DNA of 22,506 bases from CAYFVR01 sp046541515 (GTDB lineage Bacteria; Desulfobacterota; Desulfobacteria; Desulfobacterales; Desulfococcaceae): positions 1 through 22,506 of the forward strand of contig JBKHDD010000070.1 of assembly GCA_046541515.1 (NCBI GenBank). Reading direction: 5' to 3'. The translations under genes were made by a program, and so were the position numbers. Every line of letters starts with the position of its first letter. Position 1 is the stretch's first letter. Below the pieces are notes generated by a model, which saw only the letters and a program-made list of their open reading frames with translations, did not search any database and was not told where the DNA came from. Positions 1 through 7,190 of the stretch are shown here, piece by piece.

Positions 1-1224
1 GGCGGGCGACAGCTCCGCCTCCAGCTCGGATATCCGGCGCGCCAGGGCGGGCTCCCGGCGATCAATCAAAAAAACGGGCAAGCCAGGTCGAACCGGGCGG
101 CGTTTTCCCTTTTCGGACAGATAAAACCGCCCGTTTTTGGGGATGGAAACCGGAACCCGCCGGAGCTGATGGCCGGCCGAATCCTCGTAGCCCAGACGAA
201 GAAGGTCGCCCGCCATCAAGGGCTCTCGCGGAGAAACAAAGGGGGTGGCCCTTCCGCCCTTTACGGTCCCGACGGGGAGGCCGGAGCCGGTTTCGGCGGT
301 ATGCTCGGTGGGATTGCGATGTCGCTGGTCGAGAAATCGAAAATGGGAGGCCGGCCGCCCCAACGCGCGATCCAGCAGCGCGAGGGCCGATTTCTTGACG
401 GCCGGATCGTCGCCTTCGTCCCGAAGCATGCGATAGGCGGTGACGGTGTAGTACACGTAATGCGGCCCTTTTTTCCGCCCCTCGATTTTCCAGGTCCGGA
501 CCGCAGGAACCTTCCGGAGCACCTTGACAAGAACGTCCAGCCCAAGGTCCCGGCAGGAGAAGAAAGAACGCGGCGGATCGTCCTTCGACCGGTACGGACG
601 GCGGCAGGGCTGAACGCAACGCCCTCGAAGGCCGCTTTTCCCGCCCAGATAGCTGCTCCAATAACAACGCCCGGAGACCCCGTAGCAGAGAGCGCCGTGA
701 ATGAAGGCTTCCAGGCCAACCGTTTCCGGACATTGGGCGGCCACGGCCTGAATTTCGTCCACGCTGAGTTCGCGGGGCAGGACCACCCGGGTCACCCGGC
801 CGGCGAAGGGGGGAAATGTCAGACGGGAAAGGGCCTCCGGAAAACTGACGTTGGCCAGCGTGGAGAGATGGATTTCCCCGCCGAAACCCGCCTGATCCGC
901 CAGGGGGATCACGCCGGAGTCCTGAATGATCAAAGCGTCGGGCTGGACCGTTCGAGCCAGTTCCTGAATTTGCCGATGGAGCGGGGCCAGCTCCTCTCCC
1001 CGAACCAGGGTGTTGACCGCCACGTAGACTTCGGCGTTCCGCCGGTGGGCCAATTCGGTGAGCCGGGCCAATTCTTCCATGTCGAAATTTTTGGCGGCCA
1101 TGCGCGCCGAAAATTGCTTAAGACCGCAGTACACCGCGTCGGCCCCGGCGGCCAGGGCGGCCAGAAAAGCGTCGCGATTCCCCGCAGGGGCAAGAATGCG
1201 GGGCGGAGCCTGGGTTTTGGTCAT
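1..1224 (-). CDS. Peptidase U32 family protein (partial, runs off left edge)
   Basis: The visible 408 codons read through the window start without a stop, so the C-terminus is missing. The N-terminus has the typical U32 opening (ILAPAGNRDAF at residues 10-20, then GADAVYCGL). The U32 signature lies at about 172-190 (EAFIHGALCYGVSGRC). Cysteines at 180, 187, 203 and 207 form the usual cluster, and KIEGR follows further on. Family members include proteases or collagenase-like proteins and enzymes acting in tRNA and rRNA hydroxylation (TrhP, RlhA). I cannot assign which activity applies here. The ATG at 1224 overlaps the stop of the upstream LamG gene by 4 bases (ATGA) and has a strong GGAGG at 1232-1236. 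It is therefore the last visible gene of the minor-pilin operon, although a pilus role is not obvious. Confidence 0.9.
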   Translation of the reverse strand, partial: MTKTQAPPRILAPAGNRDAFLAALAAGADAVYCGLKQFSARMAAKNFDMEELARLTELAHRRNAEVYVAVNTLVRGEELAPLHRQIQELARTVQPDALIIQDSGVIPLADQAGFGGEIHLSTLANVSFPEALSRLTFPPFAGRVTRVVLPRELSVDEIQAVAAQCPETVGLEAFIHGALCYGVSGRCYWSSYLGGKSGLRGRCVQPCRRPYRSKDDPPRSFFSCRDLGLDVLVKVLRKVPAVRTWKIEGRKKGPHYVYYTVTAYRMLRDEGDDPAVKKSALALLDRALGRPASHFRFLDQRHRNPTEHTAETGSGLPVGTVKGGRATPFVSPREPLMAGDLLRLGYEDSAGHQLRRVPVSIPKNGRFYLSEKGKRRPVRPGLPVFLIDRREPALARRISELEAELSPA

Positions 1225-2978
1225 GGCGCGCCCTCCTCGGGCCGGTCCGCCGCCAACCGGGCGATGTCCTCCTCGGAAAGGGGCGTGTCGTAAATTAGCA
1301 CATCGTCCACGCGGCCGTGGAAGGGATAATTGTTCGCTGCGAGACTATCGGGAAACTGGGCGCCAAGATTGAGTCCGCCGGCGCTGTTCCGGAGACCGCC
1401 GAAGCCGGCAAGCGAGGCGTCGGAAACCCGGACGCCGTCCAAGTAAAGCGCCAGCTCCGCCGCGTCGAACGGGTCCCAAGTGACGGCCACGTGGACCCAT
1501 TCTTCCAGAGAAAGCGGCTGGAGGGATTCCACGGAAACCCCGTTTCCCAGGGTATCCCGCAGACCAAAAAAGAGCTGGTTTTCCGCGGCCGCGATGGCGG
1601 GATCGGGACCGCCGAACTGGAGGGTGTAGGCTTCATCGGCCAAACTTGGCTGATCTCCCTTGTGAATCAGTCCGGAGAAAGGAAGGAAAGACTGGGGATA
1701 AATCCAGAGCGCCAAGGCGCCGCCGTCCAGTAAATCGAGCCCGTCGGCGTCGGGGACGGAAAGGTGGTCCCCGTCGCCGTCGAATGCGTACCCGCCGCGG
1801 GGACAGTTCCATCGGTCGGCCGCTTCGAGGGTTCCTCCCCAGGCGACCGCGTCATGCCCGTTTCCTCCCTGAAGCGGGCCGCTTCGATCTCGGGCGTCCC
1901 GATCCAAGGGAAAAAACGCCTCGGCCGCGGCGCCCGGGCAAAACAGTTCCGGACTGTCGGGAATTTCGACGGCGTTGACGATTTCAAGGCTGTCGATACC
2001 GCCTTCCCAAAAATCCAGGGGGGTCCCATTCCGGTTTTCCGCCCCCAGAAACAGCACGGACGTTCCCAAAGGCTCCGGGATGACCGCGTTGCCGTGGTAG
2101 CCGGTGATTTCCCGCCGGACGCCGGTTGGGCAGGAAACCAGTTGAAACCGAACCTCGCCCATGGCGGGGTCGTACAAAAACGTCACTCGTTGCCAAATGC
2201 CGGGCTCTGCGGGGAGATATCCGCCCGTCCGGTTGCCGTAGGCCCAGTACCAATCCCCGTTGCCGTCCATTCCCACGGAAAACCGATTGAATCCGTCGCT
2301 GACGCCCAGCACCACGCCGCTCCCCATTCCGTCCGGCCGGGCTTGGAACCGTACGGTAAACGCCGCGCCGTCCCCGATTTCGCAAAAAGGCTGAAAATTG
2401 GTTTCCAGGTAATCCCCCATGCCGGTCAAGGCGACGGAGCCGCCGGAGATTCCGTCGCAAACCCGCCATTCCCCTCCGGACGCCTGAAAGGTGGCCACAT
2501 TGGCGCCGCAGGGTTCGGAAAAAACGTTTCCTTCCGATCCGGAGCCCGGTTCGTCGAAGTTCCAACAGGGCATGCCGTTAAAGGAGCGAACCACCAGTCG
2601 CTGTCCCGCTTCAAACACCGAATCGGCGCGCACCAGGCCAATGGATTCCAGTTTGCAACCGGTCCGCCGAATCCGAAATCCGGTGGCGGGAATCGGCTGG
2701 GGCGACGCCGGCGGGGGGTCGTCCACCGTCAGCCGCAACTTCCCGTTTTCATCCGTCCAAACGGTATAAAACGGACCCGGCCCGGGTTCCAGTTCGGCGA
2801 AGCGAAGTCCCGATTCGGCGAGGTAGTAGGCCCGGAGGGCATTGCCGGTGTTCAGCTGGCTTTGAATGGAGGTGCCGGAAATGGAAACCAGCGCCGCGCC
2901 AACGAGGGAGATCACGGTGATGGTCGCCATCATCAGGATGACGGCGGAGCCGCGCAAACGAGAGACGGGCGGATTCAT
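1221..2978 (-). CDS. PilX/MshP-like minor pilus protein fused to two LamG-like domains (MshP-MshQ-like)
   Basis: The protein has 585 residues. The first 65 or so resemble PilX/MshP: a short basic start, a hydrophobic helix at about 11-34, then a helix ending in AYYLAESGLRFAE. The rest is beta-rich and secretory-looking, with two concanavalin A/LamG-like modules at roughly 138-335 and 355-575. The second closes with the familiar VDDVLIYDTPLSEEDIARL motif. In Vibrio and Shewanella, MshP is a small pilin-like protein and MshQ is a separate large protein. Here one gene appears to combine both roles. It probably sits at the pilus tip or base and could bind glycans or surfaces. That function is inferred from the domains. 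It overlaps the preceding pilin gene and the following U32 gene by 4 bases each. Confidence 0.85.
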   Translation of the reverse strand: MNPPVSRLRGSAVILMMATITVISLVGAALVSISGTSIQSQLNTGNALRAYYLAESGLRFAELEPGPGPFYTVWTDENGKLRLTVDDPPPASPQPIPATGFRIRRTGCKLESIGLVRADSVFEAGQRLVVRSFNGMPCWNFDEPGSGSEGNVFSEPCGANVATFQASGGEWRVCDGISGGSVALTGMGDYLETNFQPFCEIGDGAAFTVRFQARPDGMGSGVVLGVSDGFNRFSVGMDGNGDWYWAYGNRTGGYLPAEPGIWQRVTFLYDPAMGEVRFQLVSCPTGVRREITGYHGNAVIPEPLGTSVLFLGAENRNGTPLDFWEGGIDSLEIVNAVEIPDSPELFCPGAAAEAFFPLDRDARDRSGPLQGGNGHDAVAWGGTLEAADRWNCPRGGYAFDGDGDHLSVPDADGLDLLDGGALALWIYPQSFLPFSGLIHKGDQPSLADEAYTLQFGGPDPAIAAAENQLFFGLRDTLGNGVSVESLQPLSLEEWVHVAVTWDPFDAAELALYLDGVRVSDASLAGFGGLRNSAGGLNLGAQFPDSLAANNYPFHGRVDDVLIYDTPLSEEDIARLAADRPEEGAP

Positions 2979-3520
2979 TTCAAACTCCGCAAAAAAACCC
3001 GAGTCTCCAAGCGGACGACCGTTTCCTGAGGGCCGTCGAGGTCCAGGCGAATGTCGACCAGACGCACCCGACTCGCCAATGAGGGGTCCAAAGCGGGGCC
3101 GGCCTCCGGCGGCGGATCTTCCGTGTAGTCTTGGGCGTAGCCGAGAAGGAAACGACGCACTTCGTCCACCAACACCTCGCCGTTGAGATTGATCGTGCCG
3201 CTCGAGGGGTCATGATTGATCCGGATTCGGGTCGCAAGGCCGTCGTCGGTTCGCAAAAATTCAACGGCGTCGGCGCTGGGCGGTGGATCCGTTTCCAATT
3301 GGGAGGCCATCCGAAGTTCCTTCACCATCCGGGCAATGCCCATTTGCCCCTTCATAAATGCCTCGGCGCTTTGCCGGGAGTGCAAAAAGCCGTCGATTAC
3401 CTGAACCATGCCCAGCCCCCAAATGCCGCCGATAATGGCCATCAGCAGCAAAGAGGCGATCACCTCCACCAGGGAGAAGCCCGCCGAGGCGTTGGATTTG
3501 GACTTGCAAAAATGGGTCAT
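2975..3520 (-). CDS. Type IV minor pilin, PilW/MshO/GspJ-like
   Basis: This is a 181-residue prepilin. A 15-residue leader ends in Gly before FSLVE, the class III signal cleaved and N-methylated by prepilin peptidase, with Glu at mature position 5. A hydrophobic assembly helix follows to about residue 45. The rest is a pseudopilin-type head that records strand-like repeats (RIRINHDPSSGTINLNG, VRLVDIRLDLDG). Position in the operon and overall pattern suggest an MshO or PilW-like minor pilin that primes or caps the fibre. The exact orthologue is uncertain. The ATG at 3520 is preceded by AAGGGA and by a sigma-54-type promoter at 3567-3582. The stop overlaps the next gene as ATGA. Confidence 0.88.
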   Translation of the reverse strand: MTHFCKSKSNASAGFSLVEVIASLLLMAIIGGIWGLGMVQVIDGFLHSRQSAEAFMKGQMGIARMVKELRMASQLETDPPPSADAVEFLRTDDGLATRIRINHDPSSGTINLNGEVLVDEVRRFLLGYAQDYTEDPPPEAGPALDPSLASRVRLVDIRLDLDGPQETVVRLETRVFLRSLK

Positions 3521-3885
3521 GGCAGACGTCCCTTAAATGTCCGGGAAAACATCTTGGCAATGGTACGGCAATTTTTTCACCATATAACACGATAAATCAG
3601 CCGGTTACAACACAAGCCCTGCTTTTTTCAACTCCGGGCGAAAGCCGAGGCCGGAAAAATGAAACACGGGGCAAATTGGCTCCAAAATTTGTGGTATTAA
3701 ACCTAACCGGTTGAAATTTTTATCATTAAAAAAGAAAAAAATTACCAAACCATTGTTCTTGTTGTTATTGTGTTCTTGGACAAGATGCCAAAAATTTCAG
3801 TTTCAAACCATCCCCAAAAAAATCTCCACAATTTGCTGGGCAGCCAAAACCTCAAAAAATCAACTTGAATACAAGCAGGTTGCCC
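3521..3885. other. 365-base intergenic gap with an AT-rich core
   Basis: No credible gene lies here. By direct count the stretch 3661-3840 is about 34% G+C, far below the flanking genes, with many A and T runs. It lies upstream of the sigma-54-type promoter at 3567-3582. It could therefore hold activator or IHF sites or be intrinsically bent. That is inference. I found no clean terminator for the upstream pilin gene ending at 3886. Confidence 0.7.
3567..3582 (-). promoter_or_regulatory. Candidate sigma-54 (-24/-12) promoter of the second minor-pilin operon
   Basis: Read on the minus strand, the site is TGGTGAAAAAATTGCC. The invariant GG (3580-3581) and GC (3568-3569) are exactly 10 bases apart and the TTGC box is intact. 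The C-A-C-G part of the -24 box is degenerate. Transcription would begin near 3556, leaving a leader of about 36 bases before the ATG at 3520. A sigma-54 activator gene and a better promoter at 6908-6923 in the same locus support the call. Confidence 0.6.
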
Positions 3886-4536
3886 TTAATAGGAGGTGGT
3901 TAAAAGGAGGGTGAATCGTTCCCCGGCATCGTTCACCAAAACAACTTTCAACAGATTCCGGGGGTCTTGGGATTCGATGGCCCGCTCCACGCCGTCCAAC
4001 AAACGGATAAATTCCAAAAAATGGATGCCATATCTTCCGTACTCATAGTCCTGGACAACGCCATCCAAGTCGCCGGGACCACCGTCGTCGGCCAACATGG
4101 AAATTTTCTGGACGAGACCGTCCAATTGGCCCGGCAATACCCGCCAGCGGGTCGTGCCATCCACAACGATGTTTCCCGGAACATTTTCCCAAGTTGGCTC
4201 CGAGGCGCCGCTGATGCCGTCTTCCTCGATGCACGCAAACAAATGGCCGAATTTTCGGCCTGGCGCCCTTACCCGATCTCCCGGTTGATAGATTGTTTCG
4301 GGCCGCCAAGGCGGGGCGGTGTCCGTTTCAATCCACCGGCGATAATCCGACGTCAAGTTTTCCATGGCGGTAGATAGGTCCAAAGCGGATTGGAGAGAAG
4401 CCAAGGGAACATATCCATGGGTGACCGAACGACCAAAATAGGCGTACATCGTGGCCGCGAGAATCGAAGAAACGACAAGGACAACGGTCATTTCCAGCAA
4501 CGAGAAACCCAACGCCCGCTGGGGAAATCGGTTCAT
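3886..4536 (-). CDS. Type IV minor pilin with an inserted carbohydrate-binding-like module
   Basis: The protein has 216 residues. The leader MNRFPQRALG precedes FSLLEMTVVL, a standard prepilin cleavage site, followed by the hydrophobic helix to about residue 33. Residues 77-134 show a compact pattern with Trp77, a TIYQPGDRV strand, Cys102, GISGASEPTW and VVDGTTRWRVL. This resembles the small repeated module found in phage tail and chitin-binding-type proteins. I infer a surface or ligand-binding role. The ATG at 4536 is chosen because it gives the ATGA overlap with the upstream pilin gene and a normal short leader. A longer reading frame to 4650 would add 38 non-pilin residues. It could be the MshD- or MshO-like subunit of the locus. 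Confidence 0.85.
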   Translation of the reverse strand: MNRFPQRALGFSLLEMTVVLVVSSILAATMYAYFGRSVTHGYVPLASLQSALDLSTAMENLTSDYRRWIETDTAPPWRPETIYQPGDRVRAPGRKFGHLFACIEEDGISGASEPTWENVPGNIVVDGTTRWRVLPGQLDGLVQKISMLADDGGPGDLDGVVQDYEYGRYGIHFLEFIRLLDGVERAIESQDPRNLLKVVLVNDAGERFTLLLTTSY

Positions 4537-5012
4537 TGGATGATCCCCGTCTCCTGAAGGATCCGAAAATCGAGGGACTGCCCCTGAAGCGTATCCGTCA
4601 TGGTCAAGCGAAGGTCCGCCGCGTTCACGGGCCGTCCCCATTTGTCCCATCGAAGATTTCCCACCGCCGCACCGGTTTCGGACGTGGAAAGGTCAACTTC
4701 TATCCCCGCCTTGAGCAAATGGGTGGCGGAATCCTCCTGGGGCAAAGACAGCCCCGCCGAGCTTCCGTTCCGAAAAAGAGTATATCGGTCCGCTTCGAAA
4801 CGAATTTCCCAGGAATGAACGTCATTGATCAGCGCCAAGTGCCGGACGTACCGGATATGGGCTTTCAGAATCTCGGCTTCGGTCGCCAGATTAAAATCAT
4901 CTTTCCGGCTCCGGGTCACCACCATTCCGGCCAGTATCGAAAGAACCAGCAGAATGACAAGGATTTCGAGAAGGGAAAAACCGTCCGCTTTCAAGAGACC
5001 GCCTTTCTCCAT
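4533..5012 (-). CDS. Type IV minor pilin, GspH/MshC-like
   Basis: A prepilin of 159 residues: a leader ending ADG, then FSLLEILVILLVLSILAG, and a soluble head with GspH/FimT-like features (an NLATEAEILKAHIRYVRHLAL helix after the membrane segment, then strands). It is probably a minor pilin that helps initiate assembly. Two starts are possible. The ATG at 5012 overlaps the upstream gene by 22 bases and has a weak ribosome site. A TTG at 4994 would give a 5-residue MKADG leader, has AAGGCGG just upstream, and overlaps the upstream stop as TTGA. This TTGA arrangement also occurs at the secretin gene of this locus, so the TTG deserves weight. Confidence 0.87.
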   Translation of the reverse strand: MEKGGLLKADGFSLLEILVILLVLSILAGMVVTRSRKDDFNLATEAEILKAHIRYVRHLALINDVHSWEIRFEADRYTLFRNGSSAGLSLPQEDSATHLLKAGIEVDLSTSETGAAVGNLRWDKWGRPVNAADLRLTMTDTLQGQSLDFRILQETGIIQ

Positions 5013-5605
5013 TGCCGGTGACGGCTCTGCGGTCTTACGTCGCAAACGGTTCCCAAGGTCGAAAAAACCAGCAATGCCGCAGCCCAAGGATACAAAACTC
5101 CCAAGGGATGGAGCGCCTTATGGTAAATCCACATTCCTTCCGCGAACAGGAGCGTCAGATAAATCGCGAGAACGGTTCGGGCCGCCCGGATGGCGTTTCG
5201 GGCCACGAACAAGGAAGAAATGCCGCCCGCCACCAAAAATATTCCCAAGCCGAAGCCGACGACGGCTTGCATCCTCAGCCAAACCGGAACCCCGCCCGAT
5301 GGAAAACGAGACAACAGTCCGAAAGAAAGGAAAAAAGAAACCACCGCATGAAAATAGCCAGCCAATAGCAGCAATTGCCCAAATCTGCGTTCACCCTCGT
5401 TCCGGGTCAGCCAGATATTCCGCAATTTTCGCCCCAACGGTGGACCTTTGGGATGGGCGGGTCCCAAGTTGCCATCATCACTCGAAGAACTTAAAAATTG
5501 GACCTCCCAATTTCCAAACACCGTGCCTTCCCCAAGCCGTTTAACCCGTTCGGCGATTTCTATATCCGAGATGACGGATTTTTCCCGAGGGGACATTTCA
5601 TTCAT
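4991..5605 (-). CDS. Unrecognised four-helix membrane protein downstream of an ECF sigma factor
   Basis: The protein has 204 residues from the ATG at 5605. A TTG at 5662 or a GTG at 5614 are alternative starts, and no start has a strong ribosome site. Residues 1-75 are hydrophilic and probably cytoplasmic. Four hydrophobic segments follow at about 76-98, 110-134, 142-161 and 165-188, then a short basic tail. I do not recognise a family. It lies directly after the ECF sigma gene, where an anti-sigma factor often sits, so a membrane-bound sigma regulator is a possible role. It lacks the HxxxCxxC zinc motif of common anti-sigma domains. It could equally be an accessory membrane protein of the pilus, since a minor-pilin gene follows with overlap. 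Confidence 0.75.
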   Translation of the reverse strand: MNEMSPREKSVISDIEIAERVKRLGEGTVFGNWEVQFLSSSSDDGNLGPAHPKGPPLGRKLRNIWLTRNEGERRFGQLLLLAGYFHAVVSFFLSFGLLSRFPSGGVPVWLRMQAVVGFGLGIFLVAGGISSLFVARNAIRAARTVLAIYLTLLFAEGMWIYHKALHPLGVLYPWAAALLVFSTLGTVCDVRPQSRHRQWRKAVS

Positions 5606-5645
5606 AGAATTCACCAATGTGATTTCGCCGGGCAAGCCTCGCCGG

Positions 5646-6209
5646 CTATCTTTCAACGTCAAAATGAAGGTTTTTCAACTCTTTCCGGAGGGATTCCATC
5701 CCTCGATATACCCGCATTTTTGCCGCGCTAACGGATATTCCCAATACCGCGCCGACTTCGGCAAAACTCAGTTCTTCCATATATCGAAGCAAAACGGCCT
5801 CTCTTAACGCAATCTTTAGTCGGCTCAGTGCCGTTTGAAGAATTCGTTCAGTTTCCGCAACGATAAATTGGACTTCCGGGTCTGGCGACGGGTCCCCAAA
5901 GGAGGACATTGCTCGAAAACGAAGAGGGAAAAAATCTCGCGTTTTCCTTCGCCTGCGGAGATGGTCCCGGACAAGGTTAAGGCAAATTGTATACAACCAA
6001 CTCGAAAAAGGCCGACCTGGATCATATCGCCCAATGGCCTCCCACGCGCGCGTAAAAGTTTCCTGAGAAATTTCCCCAGCCTCTTCCAAATTCCCACACA
6101 TTCGGAAAGCCAAGCGAAAAATCGCGTGATTGTACTTGAAAACCAGTTGAGAGAAAGCCGCTGGACTTCCCTTTGCGGCTTTCTCCGCGATTGTTGCGAC
6201 GGAATCCAT
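5646..6209 (-). CDS. ECF-family RNA polymerase sigma factor
   Basis: The protein has 187 residues. Region 2 spans about 18-85 (FSQLVFKYNHAIFRLAFRM, then EISQETFTRAWEAIGRY and PFSSWLYTICLNLVRDHLRRRR), covering core-polymerase binding and -10 recognition. Region 4 spans about 118-170 (LREAVLLRYMEELSFAEVGAVLGISVSAAKMRVYRGMESLR), the -35-binding helix-turn-helix. It lacks region 3, as ECF factors do. The ATG at 6209 starts the protein just before the conserved part. The open frame runs further upstream, but that part overlaps the terminator hairpin and looks unrelated. The gene sits between the major pilin and the minor pilins and leads a cluster with a membrane protein and two pilins. It may direct pilus genes or answer to envelope stress. 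Its own target promoter was not identified. Confidence 0.9.
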   Translation of the reverse strand: MDSVATIAEKAAKGSPAAFSQLVFKYNHAIFRLAFRMCGNLEEAGEISQETFTRAWEAIGRYDPGRPFSSWLYTICLNLVRDHLRRRRKTRDFFPLRFRAMSSFGDPSPDPEVQFIVAETERILQTALSRLKIALREAVLLRYMEELSFAEVGAVLGISVSAAKMRVYRGMESLRKELKNLHFDVER

Positions 6210-6245
6210 TCGCTCTTTTGTACGAGCCGGGAGGCAAAAAGTCAC

Positions 6246-6273
6246 AAAAAAAGCAGGCGCCGAAGCGCCTGCT
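6246..6273 (-). terminator. Rho-independent terminator after the major pilin gene
   Basis: On the minus strand a perfect 9-base-pair stem (AGCAGGCGC with GCGCCTGCT) closes a TTCG tetraloop and runs straight into a run of seven T. It lies 87-114 bases past the pilin stop and before the ECF sigma gene. The pilin therefore appears to be a monocistronic transcript, as expected for a highly expressed subunit. Confidence 0.93.
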
Positions 6274-6359
6274 CTCAAACAAACCAAACGATCCATCAAG
6301 GCGGGAAGGGCCGTCCAGAAAAATTGTCGCCAAAACGCCAGCTGGACGAAACGCAGGAA

Positions 6360-6854
6360 TTATGGCAAACACCACGTTTCCCGGGTGGCCTCCGGATCGC
6401 CGTCCTCGCCGGGGAACCCCTCAAAAGGCGTCCCCGGCTTTCCTTCGACGACAATTTGAATGCCGCCGTTGCCGACACACCCTCCTTCCCTGGAAGTGAA
6501 TGTAAAAATAAAATCCCCCTCGATGCTGAGCGCGCCGCCTTCGCCGGAAGTCACCGAAGTGACAGGCGTGTCGCCGTCGTTGTTCGCCAAGGCGTCGAGC
6601 ACCTGGCCCGCAGTGGGCTCTCCATTGTTGGAAACGGCGGCTTTGGCATAAGCCAGGGAAAGCAAGGATTCTCCTTGGGAAATGGCGCTTTCGAAAGCCC
6701 TCTCCTTGGCCTGCGTGGAAACGTCGAAATATTTGGGTACAGCCACCGCCGCGAGAATCCCCAAGATGATAAGGACCGCGATCATCTCAATCAGCGTAAA
6801 ACCAGCTTCCCGATTCCTGGTTCGACCTCCAGGCACATTCGCTGGGTTGTTCAT
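6360..6854 (-). CDS. mshA: Type IV major pilin, MshA-like
   Basis: This is a 164-residue prepilin. The leader of about 18 residues ends in AG before FTLIEMIAVLIILGILAAVAVPKYFD, the most canonical pilin N-terminus in the window, with Glu5 of the mature protein. The head carries a C-terminal cysteine pair (GGCVGNGG and ETWCLP, about 34 residues apart), a likely disulfide-bonded D-region loop. A GTG at 6857 lies one codon upstream. The ATG at 6854 is preferred because the run of G at 6862-6868 sits 7 bases upstream. A strong sigma-54 promoter upstream, a solo terminator downstream and its place next to the ATPase and platform genes support the major-pilin call. An MshB-like minor pilin is the alternative. 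Confidence 0.9.
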   Translation of the reverse strand: MNNPANVPGGRTRNREAGFTLIEMIAVLIILGILAAVAVPKYFDVSTQAKERAFESAISQGESLLSLAYAKAAVSNNGEPTAGQVLDALANNDGDTPVTSVTSGEGGALSIEGDFIFTFTSREGGCVGNGGIQIVVEGKPGTPFEGFPGEDGDPEATRETWCLP

Positions 6855-6907
6855 CACTCATCCCCCCCTTCAAGGCGTTGAGGCAAATTTATGGCAAGAA
6901 CGAGACA

Positions 6908-6923
6908 AGCACTAAACATGCCA
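6908..6923 (-). promoter_or_regulatory. Sigma-54 (-24/-12) promoter of the major pilin gene
   Basis: Read on the minus strand, the site is TGGCATGTTTAGTGCT. It matches the TGGCACG-N4-TTGCT consensus at all but two defined positions, with GG (6921-6922) and GC (6909-6910) separated by exactly 10 bases. Transcription would start near 6897, about 43 bases before the ATG. Sigma-54 control of the pilin is known for PilR-dependent pilA promoters, and a sigma-54 activator gene lies immediately upstream here. Confidence 0.85.
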
Positions 6924-6997
6924 TTGTTCGCGTTAGATCCCGAATAAAGGCCCCATATCCATTTACCGCCAACGGGGAATGTCTGTCGGCCCCCATT

Positions 6998-7008
6998 TTG
7001 AATTTCAA
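6998..7008. promoter_or_regulatory. Possible activator-binding palindrome upstream of the pilin promoter
   Basis: TTGAATTTCAA is a palindrome around a single central base. It lies about 100 bases upstream of the predicted pilin start of transcription, a usual distance for a sigma-54 activator site. Palindromes this short arise by chance, so the assignment is tentative. Confidence 0.25.
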
Positions 7009-7190
7009 TTCCAGCAGAATTTGGGGGAAACCCCTCGGATTTTGATGATCGAACCAACCCACCTCAAAGAACCAAATGGCCGGATATTCCCTCTTCAAAA
7101 GCCAATCCGAGGTCCTTGAAGGAAAAGAGATGGTTTTTTTCGCCAAAAATGGCCCCTCGCTCTTCCAGGCGGACCTTCAACTTAAATACG

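Larger units (their letters stand above)
6855..7190. other. Regulatory gap between the sigma-54 activator and the pilin gene
   Basis: This stretch of about 336 bases contains no gene I can support. It holds the pilin ribosome site (6861-6870), the sigma-54 promoter (6908-6923) and an 11-base interrupted palindrome at 6998-7008. GGGGAAACCCC, a second small dyad, lies near 7024-7035. The length suits binding of an upstream activator and DNA looping to the promoter. No convincing terminator for the activator gene was found. Confidence 0.7.

Noticed and set aside
169..1293. Plus-strand open frame of 374 codons
   Set aside because: It is antisense to a U32 peptidase with clear family motifs and has a composition typical of a G+C-rich shadow frame.
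3555..3570. GG-N10-GC on the plus strand resembling a sigma-54 promoter
   Set aside because: The TTGC box is absent (CGGC) and no plus-strand gene follows.
3711..3914. Plus-strand AT-rich small open frame
   Set aside because: It is Lys-rich low-complexity translation of an AT-rich gap, has no ribosome site, and its end overlaps a pilin coding end.
3891..3914. AGGAGG and GGAGGGTG on the plus strand, resembling a ribosome site and start
   Set aside because: The frame is short and antisense to the minor pilin, and the bases encode that pilin's C-terminus on the other strand or lie just inside it.
4537..4650. N-terminal extension of the 216-residue minor pilin
   Set aside because: It would overlap the previous pilin gene by over 100 bases and give a leader far longer than normal. 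The ATG at 4536 gives a 4-base overlap.
6210..6299. N-terminal extension of the ECF sigma frame
   Set aside because: It overlaps the pilin terminator hairpin and adds residues unlike any sigma factor. The ATG at 6209 fits the family.
6854..7146. Minus-strand small open frames in the pilin upstream region
   Set aside because: They overlap the sigma-54 promoter and pilin leader, resemble no protein and lack ribosome sites.
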